From NCBI RefSeq assembly GCF_030160635.1, contig NZ_BSOS01000017.1, positions 1-35,440 on the forward strand: 35,440 nt of DNA, given 5' to 3'. Position numbers and translations under genes: made by a program. The stretch is from Acidocella aquatica (GTDB lineage: Bacteria > Pseudomonadota > Alphaproteobacteria > Acetobacterales > Acetobacteraceae). The notes beneath the pieces were generated by a model, which saw only the letters and a list, made by a program, of their open reading frames with translations, ran no database searches and had not been told where the DNA came from. This document shows, piece by piece, positions 25,218 through 33,136 of this stretch. Positions within the stretch are counted from its first letter, which is position 1. Every line of letters starts with the position of its first letter.

Positions 25218-26345
25218 TTAATCCAAGGATTTACGGAAGCGAAGAATACTGATGGCAAGCATGCCCGCCGCCAGCGCGGCCAGCGCGGCAAGGTCTGGCC
25301 AGAGCGCGCCCAGCCCCACGCCTTTAAGGAAGATGGCGCGGACAACAACAAGAAAATAGCGCAGCGGGTTGATCAAGGTGAACCATTGCAGCACCCGCGG
25401 CATGGCGGCGATGGGAAAGGCGAAGCCGGATAATGTGAACAAAGGATTGATGAAGAAAAAGTTCAACGCGAAAGCCTGTTGCTGCGTGCGCGAGAAGGTG
25501 GAGAGCAGCAGGCCGAGACCGACCGCGGCGAGCAGGAAGAGCGTGGCGCCGAGCAGCAGGACCAGCGGATTGCCGGCGAAGGGGATGTCGAACCACAGCG
25601 TACCGAAAATGGTGACCAGGGCGACATCCCCCAGGCCGATCAAAAAAAACGGCACGGTCTTGCCCAGGATAAACTCAAACGGCCGGATCGGGCTGACCAT
25701 GATCTGTTCCAGCGTGCCCAGCTCACGCTCGCGCACCACGGCGAAAGCGGTGAGGCTGACGACCTGCATCAGCGTGAGCGTGCCGATGACGCCGGGGATG
25801 AAGAACCAGACATCGTTCAGCCCCTCGTTGAACCAGGGGCGCTGTTCCAGCGAGACCGTGATGCCGCCCGGCGGCGTGGCGGGTTGCGGCCAGGCACTGG
25901 CCATGGCGCCGGCCTGGAAGCGGGCGGTGATCTGGCTGACATAGCCAAGCGCGATGAGCGCGGTGTTGGAGTTGCTGCCATCGACGATGACCTGCAGGGG
26001 CGCGCCCTGGCCGTTGAGCAGTTGGCGGGCGAAGCCAGCGTGGATGATGATGGCGACGGTCGCCGTGCCGGTGTCGATATCGCGCGTGACCTGCGCCTGG
26101 CTGGCGGCCATGTCCACGATATTGAAGCGGCCGGTGGCGTAAAACCGCGAGAGCAGGGCGCGGCTGGCGCTGCTGTGGTCGAGGTCCAGCACGGTGGTGG
26201 CGACATGGCTGATGGTGAAGGTGGCGGCGTAGCCGTAGATGACCACCTGCAGGATGAGCGGCACGACGAGGCGGAAAATCGCCCAGCGGTCGCGCTTGAG
26301 TTCCAGGAACTCCTTCATGAACATGACGTAGAGACGGTCCAGCAC
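25218..26345 (-). CDS. ABC-2 type transporter permease (second, YbhR-like)
   Basis: A 375-residue permease. An N-terminal helix (FRLVVPLILQVVIYGYAATF) is followed by a large extracytoplasmic region of about 150 residues, then five further helices. The coupling segment is ERELGTLEQIMVSPIRPFEFILGK, the E-R-E-x-G-T-x-E-x-x-x-x-x-P motif of ABC-2 exporters such as YbhS, YbhR and YhhJ. The start is uncertain: a GTG at 26345 begins MLDRLYVMFMKEFLELKRDRW, the usual N-terminus, four bases after the upstream stop. An ATG at 26324 is the alternative. The frame extends to 26471, but that part overlaps the other permease and is not family-like. Confidence 0.85.
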   Translation of the reverse strand: MLDRLYVMFMKEFLELKRDRWAIFRLVVPLILQVVIYGYAATFTISHVATTVLDLDHSSASRALLSRFYATGRFNIVDMAASQAQVTRDIDTGTATVAIIIHAGFARQLLNGQGAPLQVIVDGSNSNTALIALGYVSQITARFQAGAMASAWPQPATPPGGITVSLEQRPWFNEGLNDVWFFIPGVIGTLTLMQVVSLTAFAVVRERELGTLEQIMVSPIRPFEFILGKTVPFFLIGLGDVALVTIFGTLWFDIPFAGNPLVLLLGATLFLLAAVGLGLLLSTFSRTQQQAFALNFFFINPLFTLSGFAFPIAAMPRVLQWFTLINPLRYFLVVVRAIFLKGVGLGALWPDLAALAALAAGMLAISILRFRKSLD

Positions 26346-26349
26346 GGCG

Positions 26350-27486
26350 CTAATCCAGCCGCTTGCGGAAGGCGCGGGCGGCCAGCCAGAGCACCGCCAC
26401 CGCGTAGAGCAGCAGCGCGGCGACCGAGCTTGCCATCTCGGTGAGCGAGCTGCCCTTGAGGAATTCATCACGCAAAATGGTGACGTAGTAGCGCGCGTAA
26501 ACCAGCAGGCTGATGGCGCGGATGGAGGCGGGCATCTGGTCGAGGGGGAAGGTGTAGCCCGAGAGCATGGCGATGGGCAGCATCGTGACCATCAGCGCGA
26601 TCTGGCTGGCGCCGAGCTGGTTGTGGATTCGCACCGAGAGCAGATAGCCGATGCCCATGACGACGACGCCGAACAGCGCGGTGGTGAGGATGAGCGTGAA
26701 CACACTGCCGCGGAAGGGCACCTCGAACCAGAAGGCGGCGGCGAGCAGACAGAACGCGGCATCGAGCAGGCCGATGACAAAATACGGGCTAAGCTTGCCG
26801 ATCATCAGCTCGGTGGAGGTTACCGGGGTGGAGATGAGCTGCTCCATGGTCCCGCGCTCCCACTCACGCGCGACGGTGAGCGAGGTGAGCTGCGCGCCAA
26901 CCAGGGCGAGAATGATCGCGACCACGCCGGGGATGATGAAATTGCGGCTGTCCAGCGTCTCGTTGAACCAGACGCGCGATTGCAGGCCGATGCTGCCGGC
27001 CGTGGGCGGGCGGACGCCGTGCTGGGCGTCCCACCGGCTGGCGAAGGTGGCGGCGGTCTGGGCGATGACGCCCTGGGCGTAGCCGGAGGCGATGTTGGTG
27101 GTGTTGGCGTCCGTGCCGTCAAATATCGCCTGCACCTCGGCCTGGCCCGTCTGCGCCAGCACGCGTGAGAAGCTCACCGGAATCACCAAAGCGCCGATGC
27201 AGGTGCCGTCATCCATCGCGGCGCGCACGCCGTGGTCGCTGTTAAGGATGGCGGTGGTTCTGAACCAGCCGGAGGCGGTGAAATCCTGCACCATTTCGCG
27301 GCTGGTCTGGCTGTTCTCCTGATCGTAAATGCACAAGGGCACATGTTTGATATCCAGGCTGATGCCGTAGCCGAGCAGGACCATCTGCATCAGCGGCATG
27401 AGCAGCGCGATGGCGAGGCTGCGCGGGTCGCGCCAGACCTGCAAGGTCTCCTTGTAGGCGATGGCCAGGATGCGGCGCAGGTTCAT
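26350..27486 (-). CDS. ABC-2 type transporter permease (first, YbhS-like)
   Basis: A 378-residue permease beginning MNLRRILAIAYKETLQVWRDPR, the typical cytoplasmic start of YbhS/RbbA-type permeases. One helix (LAIALLMPLMQMVLLGYGIS) precedes a long periplasmic loop. The motif EWERGTMEQLISTPVTSTELMIGK then introduces five C-terminal helices. It pairs with the next permease to form a heterodimeric channel. The ATG at 27486 gives a 4-base ATGA overlap with the ATPase gene upstream; a longer open frame to 27717 is a shadow of that ATPase gene. The likely role is export of a drug, lipid or other hydrophobic compound. Confidence 0.88.
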   Translation of the reverse strand: MNLRRILAIAYKETLQVWRDPRSLAIALLMPLMQMVLLGYGISLDIKHVPLCIYDQENSQTSREMVQDFTASGWFRTTAILNSDHGVRAAMDDGTCIGALVIPVSFSRVLAQTGQAEVQAIFDGTDANTTNIASGYAQGVIAQTAATFASRWDAQHGVRPPTAGSIGLQSRVWFNETLDSRNFIIPGVVAIILALVGAQLTSLTVAREWERGTMEQLISTPVTSTELMIGKLSPYFVIGLLDAAFCLLAAAFWFEVPFRGSVFTLILTTALFGVVVMGIGYLLSVRIHNQLGASQIALMVTMLPIAMLSGYTFPLDQMPASIRAISLLVYARYYVTILRDEFLKGSSLTEMASSVAALLLYAVAVLWLAARAFRKRLD

Positions 27487-28424
27487 GGGCTGGCCTCCTG
27501 CCGCCGGGAGACGAGCTGCACGAACACATCCTCCAGGCTGGGCACGATGGCGCGGATGGGGCCGGCTTCCATGCCCTGGGCGGCGAGGTAGGCGAGCAGC
27601 GCCTCGCCGCTGGTGCCCGCGCGCAGCAGCACATGCAGCTTGTCCGCGAAAATAGCGGCCTCGATGACGCCTGGCGCCTGGCGCGTGGCGGCCAGGGTGG
27701 CGCCCAGCGTGGGGCACTCCAGCTCGAAGAGCTGCCCGCCAAGGTCATGGCGGCGCAACTCGCCGGGGCTGCCGATGGCAATGAGCTTCCCCGCGTCGAT
27801 CAGCGCGATGCGGTTACAATATTCGGCCTCGTCCATGTAATGGGTGGAGACCAGAACGGTCACGCCATCAGCCGCCAGGGTGTGGATGAGGTCCCAGAAG
27901 CGGCGCCGCGCCTCGGGCTCCACGCCGGAGGTTGGCTCGTCGAGGAACAGCACCGGAGGGCGGTGCAATATGGCGCAGCCCAGCGCCAGGCGCTGCTTCC
28001 ATCCCCCGGCCAGCGTGCGCACCAGCGCGCCCTCGCGCCCCTCAAGCCCCGCCATGGACACGGCAAAGGCGATGCGCTCCGGGATTTGCTTGCGCGGCAC
28101 CTGATAGATACCGGCGAAGAAGCGCAGGTTCTCATGCACCGTGAGGTCGCCGTAGAGGGAGAATTTCTGCGACATGTAGCCGATGTGCAGGCGCACGATG
28201 TCCGGCTGGCGGACGATATCATATCCCGCGACGCTGGCGCTGCCCGAGGTGGGGCGCAGCAGGCCGCAAAGCAGGCGGATGGTGGTGGATTTTCCCGCGC
28301 CATTGGGGCCGATGAAACCGGCGACTTCTCCTTTCGCAATCGAGAGGTCCAGATGGTCCACCGCCGTGAAGGCGCCGAATTTTTTCGTCAGCCCCTGGGC
28401 GATGACGGCGGGGGCGGCGTTCAT
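27483..28424 (-). CDS. ABC transporter ATPase (second subunit)
   Basis: A 313-residue nucleotide-binding protein. Walker A is GPNGAGKSTTIRLL, the Q-loop region is IGYMSQKFSLYGDLTV, and Walker B is PPVLFLDEPTSGVEPEA with the switch histidine in VLVSTHYMDEAEYC. The signature reads LAGGWKQRLALG rather than LSGGQ, a variant seen in the ATPase halves of YbhF/RbbA. The C-terminal ~80 residues form the small domain typical of drug-exporter ATPases. It matches one half of E. coli YbhF, where both ATPase domains are fused; here they are separate genes. ATGA overlaps join it to both neighbours. Confidence 0.93.
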   Translation of the reverse strand: MNAAPAVIAQGLTKKFGAFTAVDHLDLSIAKGEVAGFIGPNGAGKSTTIRLLCGLLRPTSGSASVAGYDIVRQPDIVRLHIGYMSQKFSLYGDLTVHENLRFFAGIYQVPRKQIPERIAFAVSMAGLEGREGALVRTLAGGWKQRLALGCAILHRPPVLFLDEPTSGVEPEARRRFWDLIHTLAADGVTVLVSTHYMDEAEYCNRIALIDAGKLIAIGSPGELRRHDLGGQLFELECPTLGATLAATRQAPGVIEAAIFADKLHVLLRAGTSGEALLAYLAAQGMEAGPIRAIVPSLEDVFVQLVSRRQEASP

Positions 28425-29356
28425 GCCGGGGCTCCGCCGCCAACCAGGGCCACGAACACATCCTCGATGGCGGGTTCGATGCGGCTGATGCCGGTGACGG
28501 CGATGTTTTGGGCATCCAGCCTGGCCCGCAGCTCCGGCGCGCGGCGGGCCGCATCGTCAACGCGCACATTAACCCGGTCGCCCATCAACAGCAGGCCGAG
28601 CACGCCGGGGGCATCGGCGAGGGCCGCGCGGACGGCGCGGGGATCTGCCGCGGTGATCGCGAGCAGCATCCCCGGCATCGCTTGTTTCAGCCTGGCCGGC
28701 GTGTCGCAATAATGGATTTTGCCAGCATCCATCAGTGCCAGGCGCGAGCAGCGCTCGGCTTCGTCCATATAGGCGGTGGAGAGCACGATGGTGACGCCGC
28801 TTTCGCGCAGATTGTAGAGAATGGCCCAGAAATCGCGCCGCGAGACAGGGTCGACCCCGGTGGTGGGCTCGTCCAGCAGCAATACGCTGGGGGTGTGGAT
28901 GAGTGCGCAGACCAGGCCGAGCTTCTGCTTCATGCCGCCCGAGAGCTGCCCGGCAAGGCGTTTTTGAAAAGGGCTCAGCCCCGCCGCTTCCAGCAGCTCC
29001 CGCGCGCGGGCGAGGCGGATTTTGCGCGGCACGGAGAACAGCTCGGCATAGAAGAAGATGTTCTCGGCAACGGTCAGGTCCTCATAGAGGCCGAAGCGCT
29101 GCGGCATGTAGCTGAGCAGGGATTTTATCCCCTCTGGGTTGGCGATGACGTCAATGCCCTCCACGGCGATGCCGCCGGAATCAGGCCGGAGTACGCCTGC
29201 CAGCATCCGCATGACCGTGGTTTTCCCCGCGCCGTCCGGCCCGGCGAAGCCGAAAATTTCGCCACGCTGAATGCTGAAGCTGACATCACTCACCGCCGCC
29301 GTGGCGCCGAAGCTGCGCACCAGGTTCTGCGCGATGACGGCGGCCCCGTTATTCAT
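28421..29356 (-). CDS. ABC transporter ATPase (first subunit)
   Basis: A 311-residue nucleotide-binding protein. Walker A is GPDGAGKTTVMRMLAGVL, the signature LSGGMKQKLGLVCALIH, and Walker B PSVLLLDEPTTGVDPVSRRD. The switch position reads LSTAYMDEAERC, with Ala-Tyr instead of the usual Thr-His, so the catalytic histidine is missing here although it is present in the partner. The GPDGAGKTT variant of Walker A is typical of the N-terminal half of YbhF and RbbA. The ATG overlaps the stop of the HlyD-type gene. With the second ATPase it should make a heterodimer with one consensus and one degenerate ATP site. Confidence 0.93.
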   Translation of the reverse strand: MNNGAAVIAQNLVRSFGATAAVSDVSFSIQRGEIFGFAGPDGAGKTTVMRMLAGVLRPDSGGIAVEGIDVIANPEGIKSLLSYMPQRFGLYEDLTVAENIFFYAELFSVPRKIRLARARELLEAAGLSPFQKRLAGQLSGGMKQKLGLVCALIHTPSVLLLDEPTTGVDPVSRRDFWAILYNLRESGVTIVLSTAYMDEAERCSRLALMDAGKIHYCDTPARLKQAMPGMLLAITAADPRAVRAALADAPGVLGLLLMGDRVNVRVDDAARRAPELRARLDAQNIAVTGISRIEPAIEDVFVALVGGGAPA

Positions 29357-30339
29357 TGCCCGGCGGGCAGCAACGCGATTTTGGCGTCGGCGGGCATGCC
29401 GGGGAGCAACTCATGGGTTGGGTTGGCGATGTCGATCCGCACCCGGTAGACGAGCGTGATCCGCTCGGCATAGGTTTCCACTGTTTTGGGGGTGAATTCA
29501 GCCACCGGCGAGATGAAGCTGATGCGCCCGGCGTAGGTTTTGCCGGGGTAGGTGTCGGTGGTGACGTCCACGGCCTCGCCAAGGCGGATTTTGCCAAGGT
29601 CCGGCTCATTGACATAAGCGCGCAGCCAGACATGGCCAAGATCATCGAGCGTGACGATGGCGACGCCGGGGGCGGCGAGCTGGCCCAGCTCCGCCTCGCG
29701 CACGGCGATGACGCCGCTGAAAGGCGCGCGCAGCGTGGTGTAGGAGAGGGTGATGTCATCCAGCCCCAGCCTCGCCTGGGCGGCGGCCTCGTTGGCCTTG
29801 GCGAGGCCGATATTGGCTTGCGCCACCTGCACCAATGCGCTGTCATGTGCCACGGTGGCGGTGGCCTGCTGGGCGGCGGTGCGGGCGAGGTCGCGTGCCT
29901 GCACCGAGATCGTGCGGGTGTTCACCAGCGCCTGGGCGCGCTGATAGTCCTGCTGCTTCTGAATCTGGTCAAACTGGTCGCTGGCCAGCGTGCTTTGCGC
30001 GGCAATGAGGTTGCTCTGGCTCACGGCAACCTGGGCGGTGGCGGTCTCTAAATTGGCGGTGTCTATGGCCACCTGCTGGCGGTAGAGGCGGTCATCCACC
30101 TGGGCCAGCACGGTGCCCGCCTGTATGGCCGCACCTTCATCAAAAGGCAGCGCCACGATCGGCGCCTGCACGCCGTTAAAACTAAGGACGCTCTCATGCG
30201 CCTCGATATTACCAGAGACGATGATCTGCCCCGCATTCGGCGCGGGGCCGAACAAACCCGGCGCATACCAAAAAGCCAGGCCGCCCGCGATAACAACAAC
30301 GGCGCCACCATACAGCAGCAGGTTTTTCCAGCCAGTCAT
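29353..30339 (-). CDS. HlyD-family membrane-fusion (adaptor) protein
   Basis: A 328-residue periplasmic adaptor, first gene of the long operon. An uncleaved signal anchor (LLLYGGAVVVIAGGLAFWYA) is followed by the lipoyl half IIVSGNIEAHESVLSF and a long alpha-helical hairpin rich in Ala/Gln (about 90-200). The second lipoyl half then contains LSYTTLRAPFSGVIAVREAELGQLAAPG, the family signature. A beta-barrel domain with GKTYAGRISFISPVAEFTPKTV closes the protein, as in YbhG and YhiI. It would connect the ABC permeases to an outer-membrane factor; no TolC-like gene is in the window. The ribosome site is weak. An FNR-type box lies 106 bases upstream. Confidence 0.93.
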   Translation of the reverse strand: MTGWKNLLLYGGAVVVIAGGLAFWYAPGLFGPAPNAGQIIVSGNIEAHESVLSFNGVQAPIVALPFDEGAAIQAGTVLAQVDDRLYRQQVAIDTANLETATAQVAVSQSNLIAAQSTLASDQFDQIQKQQDYQRAQALVNTRTISVQARDLARTAAQQATATVAHDSALVQVAQANIGLAKANEAAAQARLGLDDITLSYTTLRAPFSGVIAVREAELGQLAAPGVAIVTLDDLGHVWLRAYVNEPDLGKIRLGEAVDVTTDTYPGKTYAGRISFISPVAEFTPKTVETYAERITLVYRVRIDIANPTHELLPGMPADAKIALLPAGQ

Positions 30340-30416
30340 GTGTTGTCAGCGCATGCTGCCAGGATGTGAAACACGGAATGATCTGCCAGCATTTTCGGGC
30401 AACTCCTTGTTCTTTT

Positions 30417-30458
30417 TATATAGCCCAGCCAAGCGGCGCAGACCTTGACCTGGATCAA
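30417..30458 (-). promoter_or_regulatory. FNR/Dnr/FixK-type promoter of the 11-gene operon
   Basis: TTGACCTGGATCAA (30445-30458) matches the FNR/Anr/Dnr/FixK consensus TTGAT-N4-ATCAA at nine of ten defined positions. On the minus strand a TATATA element occupies 30422-30417. If this is the -10, transcription starts near 30410 and the box is centred at about -41.5, the standard class II activator position. The leader to the HlyD-type start is about 70 bases. The box is symmetric and could also influence the divergent CYTH-CHAD gene, but spacing on that side is less convincing. Confidence 0.65.
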
Positions 30459-30678
30459 CCGGGGCGATGCCATATGATTATGCCGGGAATTGCGCCGAGA
30501 ACAACCATGTTGGCGTTGGGAGGTTTTGGACAAGGGGCCGCATCCGTTCTAAGCTCTCCCCGATTGATTTTAGCACGGCCGGGTTACTCCTCCAGCTGAC
30601 GGACCCAATATTTTGACCGCACCAGAGACCATCGGCGCTTTGCCAGGCACCCCGGAAATTCCGCCGGTGAGCGCCGCA

Positions 30679-32199
30679 ATGCGCGAGACGGAGCTGAAAT
30701 TCGCGCTCACCGCCCCGGCCTTCAATGCGGCGCAGCAATGGGAAAAATTCGACCCGGCCGTGAGGCGGCCGCGCGCCAGGCGGCTGATGGCGGTGTATTT
30801 TGATACGGCGGCGGGCGATCTGGCGCGCCACAAGGCAAGCCTGCGCGTGCGCACGGTGAACCGGCGCCATGTGATCACGTTTAAATGGACTGGCAGTTTT
30901 GCCGGAGGCTGGTTCGAGCGCGGCGAGGTTGAGGCCGCAAGCCCCACACCGGAGCTCGATATCGCCCTTCTGCCGCCCGAGATCGCGCAGGCGATTATCC
31001 GGCTGACCGCAGGGCGCAAGCTGGAGGCGGTCTATAGCAGCGATATCAAGCGGGTGGTCCGGCTGCTGCATGATGGCACCGGCACGATCGAGATGGCGTT
31101 TGATTCCGGTGTGATCAGCGCGGGGGATAAAACCTGCCCGGTGCGCGAAGTGGAGATGGAGTTCAAATCCGGCGACGCCGGGGCATTGTATCGCCTGGGG
31201 TTGGATTTCGTGGCGGCATTTCCAGCACGTCTGGAGAGCCTGAGCAAGGCCGAGCGGGGGGCGGCGCTGGCCTCGGGCAAGGCGCCGGAGGCGGTGCGCG
31301 CGGTCGCGGGGCTGCAGGGTGAGCCGGTGCTCGATGGCGCGATCGGTGCCTTGATCAATGCATGTCTGGGGCAATTCATCGCCAACTGGCCGGCGTTTGA
31401 GTCCGGCGATGCGGTGAAGGCGGTCCACCAGATGCGGGTGGCGATGCGCCGGCTGCGCTCGGTGCTGGGATTGTTCCAGCGCGCGTTTCCATCTGCCGGT
31501 TTTACCGTTTTTCGTGAACAAGCCAGGAATATCGCCAACGCCATGGGCGAGGCGCGCAACTGGGATGTGTTTGCCGAGTTGCTAAAAACCGGCCCCGCCG
31601 CGGCGTTTCCCGGTGAGGCCGGTTTCGAGACATTGCTGGCCGGAGTCGCGCAATATCGCATAGCGGGGCATGACGCGGTGCGTAGCTTGCTGGGTGCTGC
31701 CGAAACGCTGCGTTTTGTGCTCAGCCTACAGGGGTTCGCCGCCACGCATGGCTGGCGCAACGCGCTGGCGGGCGAGGCGCTTCCAGAACTTAGCGTTCCA
31801 GCAAGGGATTTCGCGGACACCAGCCTGGCGCGGCTGCATCGCAGGCTGTTGCGCGATGGCAAGAACATCACGCATCTTTCGGCGGAGCAGCGCCATGAGT
31901 TACGGAAAGATCTAAAAAAACTGCGCTACACGGTGGATTTATTCGGCGGCTTGTTCGATGCGCGCAAACAGATAGCGGCCTATGGCAAGTCATTATCAAA
32001 ACTGCAGGACCGGCTTGGGGTTTTTAACGATCTGGCGGTGGCGCGCGAATTGGCCTTGCGGCTGGACGCGGGCGATGATGTTGCGGCCAGCCGCGCGGCG
32101 GGAATTGTGATCGGCTGGTGCGCGCGTGGGGCGGTGGAAGATGACGAGGGGCTGCGCCGGATGTGGAAGAAAGTTCGCAGGCTGAAGCCGTTTGAATAG
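30679..32199 (+). CDS. CYTH-CHAD domain protein (YgiF-like, triphosphatase/polyphosphate-associated)
   Basis: A 506-residue protein combining two domains. The N-terminal CYTH domain (about 1-190) opens with ETELKFAL, the E-x-E-x-K signature, and shows the tunnel-forming basic and acidic strands VYFDTAAGDLARHKASLRVR and VREVEMEFKSG. The C-terminal CHAD domain (about 215-500) is helical with basic pairs: VHQMRVAMRRLRSVLGLFQRAF, ARNWDVFAELL and RHELRKDLKKLRYTVDLFGG. CYTH enzymes hydrolyse inorganic triphosphate; CHAD binds polyphosphate. E. coli YgiF has the same order. The start is uncertain: the ATG at 30679 sits just before the CYTH signature with a modest GGTGAG site, while the frame is open back to a TTG at 30613 (22 more residues). 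It is divergent from the exporter operon. Confidence 0.88.
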   Translation: MRETELKFALTAPAFNAAQQWEKFDPAVRRPRARRLMAVYFDTAAGDLARHKASLRVRTVNRRHVITFKWTGSFAGGWFERGEVEAASPTPELDIALLPPEIAQAIIRLTAGRKLEAVYSSDIKRVVRLLHDGTGTIEMAFDSGVISAGDKTCPVREVEMEFKSGDAGALYRLGLDFVAAFPARLESLSKAERGAALASGKAPEAVRAVAGLQGEPVLDGAIGALINACLGQFIANWPAFESGDAVKAVHQMRVAMRRLRSVLGLFQRAFPSAGFTVFREQARNIANAMGEARNWDVFAELLKTGPAAAFPGEAGFETLLAGVAQYRIAGHDAVRSLLGAAETLRFVLSLQGFAATHGWRNALAGEALPELSVPARDFADTSLARLHRRLLRDGKNITHLSAEQRHELRKDLKKLRYTVDLFGGLFDARKQIAAYGKSLSKLQDRLGVFNDLAVARELALRLDAGDDVAASRAAGIVIGWCARGAVEDDEGLRRMWKKVRRLKPFE

Positions 32200-32221
32200 A
32201 GCGTGATGATTTAAGGGCGAG
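32199..32221 (+). repeat. Dispersed 3'-end repeat, copy 2
   Basis: GAGCGTGATGATTTAAGG and five further bases begin at the last base of the CYTH-CHAD stop codon, in the same relation to the stop as copy 1 at norF. Confidence 0.55.
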
Positions 32222-32279
32222 AATGCGCTGTCAGCCGGGATTCAGTTTTTTATGCAAATCAAATAAGGTGTATTTTCAT

Positions 32280-32504
32280 ATGAGTGGTGCCATTGTCCTT
32301 GAGTCCACCATCACATGCCCGCAGTGCGGCGTATCCAAGACCGAAACCATGCCGGTCAACGCCTGTCAGTATTTTTATGAATGCACTGGCTGTGGCGCAT
32401 TGTTGCGCCCCAAGCCGGGCGACTGCTGCGTGTTTTGCTCATATGGCACCGTGGCGTGCCCGCCGGTTCAAATGGCGGGCGGTAGAGATGGCTGCTGCGC
32501 GTAA
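32280..32504 (+). CDS. GDCCVxC-family small cysteine-rich protein
   Basis: A 74-residue soluble protein rich in cysteine: CPQC at 13-16, Cys29, CTGC at 35-38, then GDCCVFCSYG (47-56), Cys60 and a terminal Cys-Cys-Ala. The two CxxC pairs suggest a zinc or metal knuckle; the GDCCVFCSYGTVACPP block is the signature of the GDCCVxC (seleno)protein family. Some relatives carry selenocysteine, but no in-frame TGA occurs here, so this is a cysteine form. The ATG at 32280 has an AAGGTG ribosome site; the frame opens 19 codons earlier without resemblance. Function is unknown; metal or thiol stress is a guess. It follows the CYTH-CHAD gene by 80 bases. Confidence 0.82.
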   Translation: MSGAIVLESTITCPQCGVSKTETMPVNACQYFYECTGCGALLRPKPGDCCVFCSYGTVACPPVQMAGGRDGCCA

Positions 32505-32522
32505 ATAATCACGAACAGCCCC

Positions 32523-33056
32523 CTACCCCAGCGCGTATTCCGCCTCCGGCGTATAAGTCGGCTGGTCCTTGCCTAAAAACGAGCTGAACAGCGTCACGTT
32601 ATCGGCGCGTATCGGCGCGGAACGGTACAGATTATGCGCCTGCACAAAGCTGGTGACGGCCGGGGTTACGGGCGTGTCCATCCGCGCGAGGGTGACATGC
32701 GGGGTAAATCGCCGCCGGTCGGGCGGGATGCCGACGCGGTGCAGCGCGGTTTCCACCTTCGCCTGCAATCGGGCCAGGTCGGCGTTGCGCTCCACCCCGG
32801 CCCAGAGCATCGAGACCCGGCCGTATTTCTCAAACCAGCCGAGTCCGGAGAGGCAAAAGGAAAAGCTGCGGCCGCGCAGGGTTGCCAGCGCGAGATCAAT
32901 TTCCTCGGCCTGCAGGCGGTTGGCCTCGCCGATGAAACGCAGGGTGAGGTGGAAATTCTCGGTCGGCACCCAACGTGCGCCGGGAATATTGCAGGAAAAA
33001 TCTGCAAGTTCTTCTTTAACCTCCCAGGGGAGGTCGAGGGCAACGAACAAGCGCAT
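32523..33056 (-). CDS. thpR: RNA 2',3'-cyclic phosphodiesterase (2'-5' RNA ligase family)
   Basis: A 177-residue two-histidine (2H) phosphoesterase. It starts MRLFVALDLPWEVKEEL, the usual N-terminus. The catalytic repeats are HLT at 36-38 (in NFHLTLRFIGEA) and HVT at 120-122 (in FTPHVTLARM). Such enzymes hydrolyse 2',3'-cyclic phosphates on RNA and can catalyse 2'-5' ligation in vitro. The ATG has an AAGGTGG ribosome site. It lies 80 bases downstream of the aminopeptidase gene on the same strand. Confidence 0.94.
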   Translation of the reverse strand: MRLFVALDLPWEVKEELADFSCNIPGARWVPTENFHLTLRFIGEANRLQAEEIDLALATLRGRSFSFCLSGLGWFEKYGRVSMLWAGVERNADLARLQAKVETALHRVGIPPDRRRFTPHVTLARMDTPVTPAVTSFVQAHNLYRSAPIRADNVTLFSSFLGKDQPTYTPEAEYALG

Positions 33057-33084
33057 GGTTCGGCCACCTTTGGCTTGGGGTCGG

Positions 33085-33097
33085 ACGCGAATCGCGT
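33085..33097. other. 13-bp palindrome between the aminopeptidase and thpR
   Basis: ACGCGA-A-TCGCGT is a perfect palindrome inside the 80-base gap, followed on the plus strand by TTTTAGAATTTT. It may be a small mRNA hairpin in the thpR leader or part of a dispersed repeat. Confidence 0.35.
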
Positions 33098-33136
33098 TTT
33101 AGAATTTTGCAATATCGGCGTTTGCCCGGTCAATGA

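Noticed and set aside
26350-27717. A longer first permease starting at 27717
   Set aside because: The extra 77 residues are Arg/Pro/His-rich and overlap the ATPase gene; the ATGA-coupled start at 27486 gives the family N-terminus.
32280-32504. A selenocysteine codon in the GDCCVxC gene
   Set aside because: All family positions are encoded by cysteine codons and the frame contains no internal TGA.
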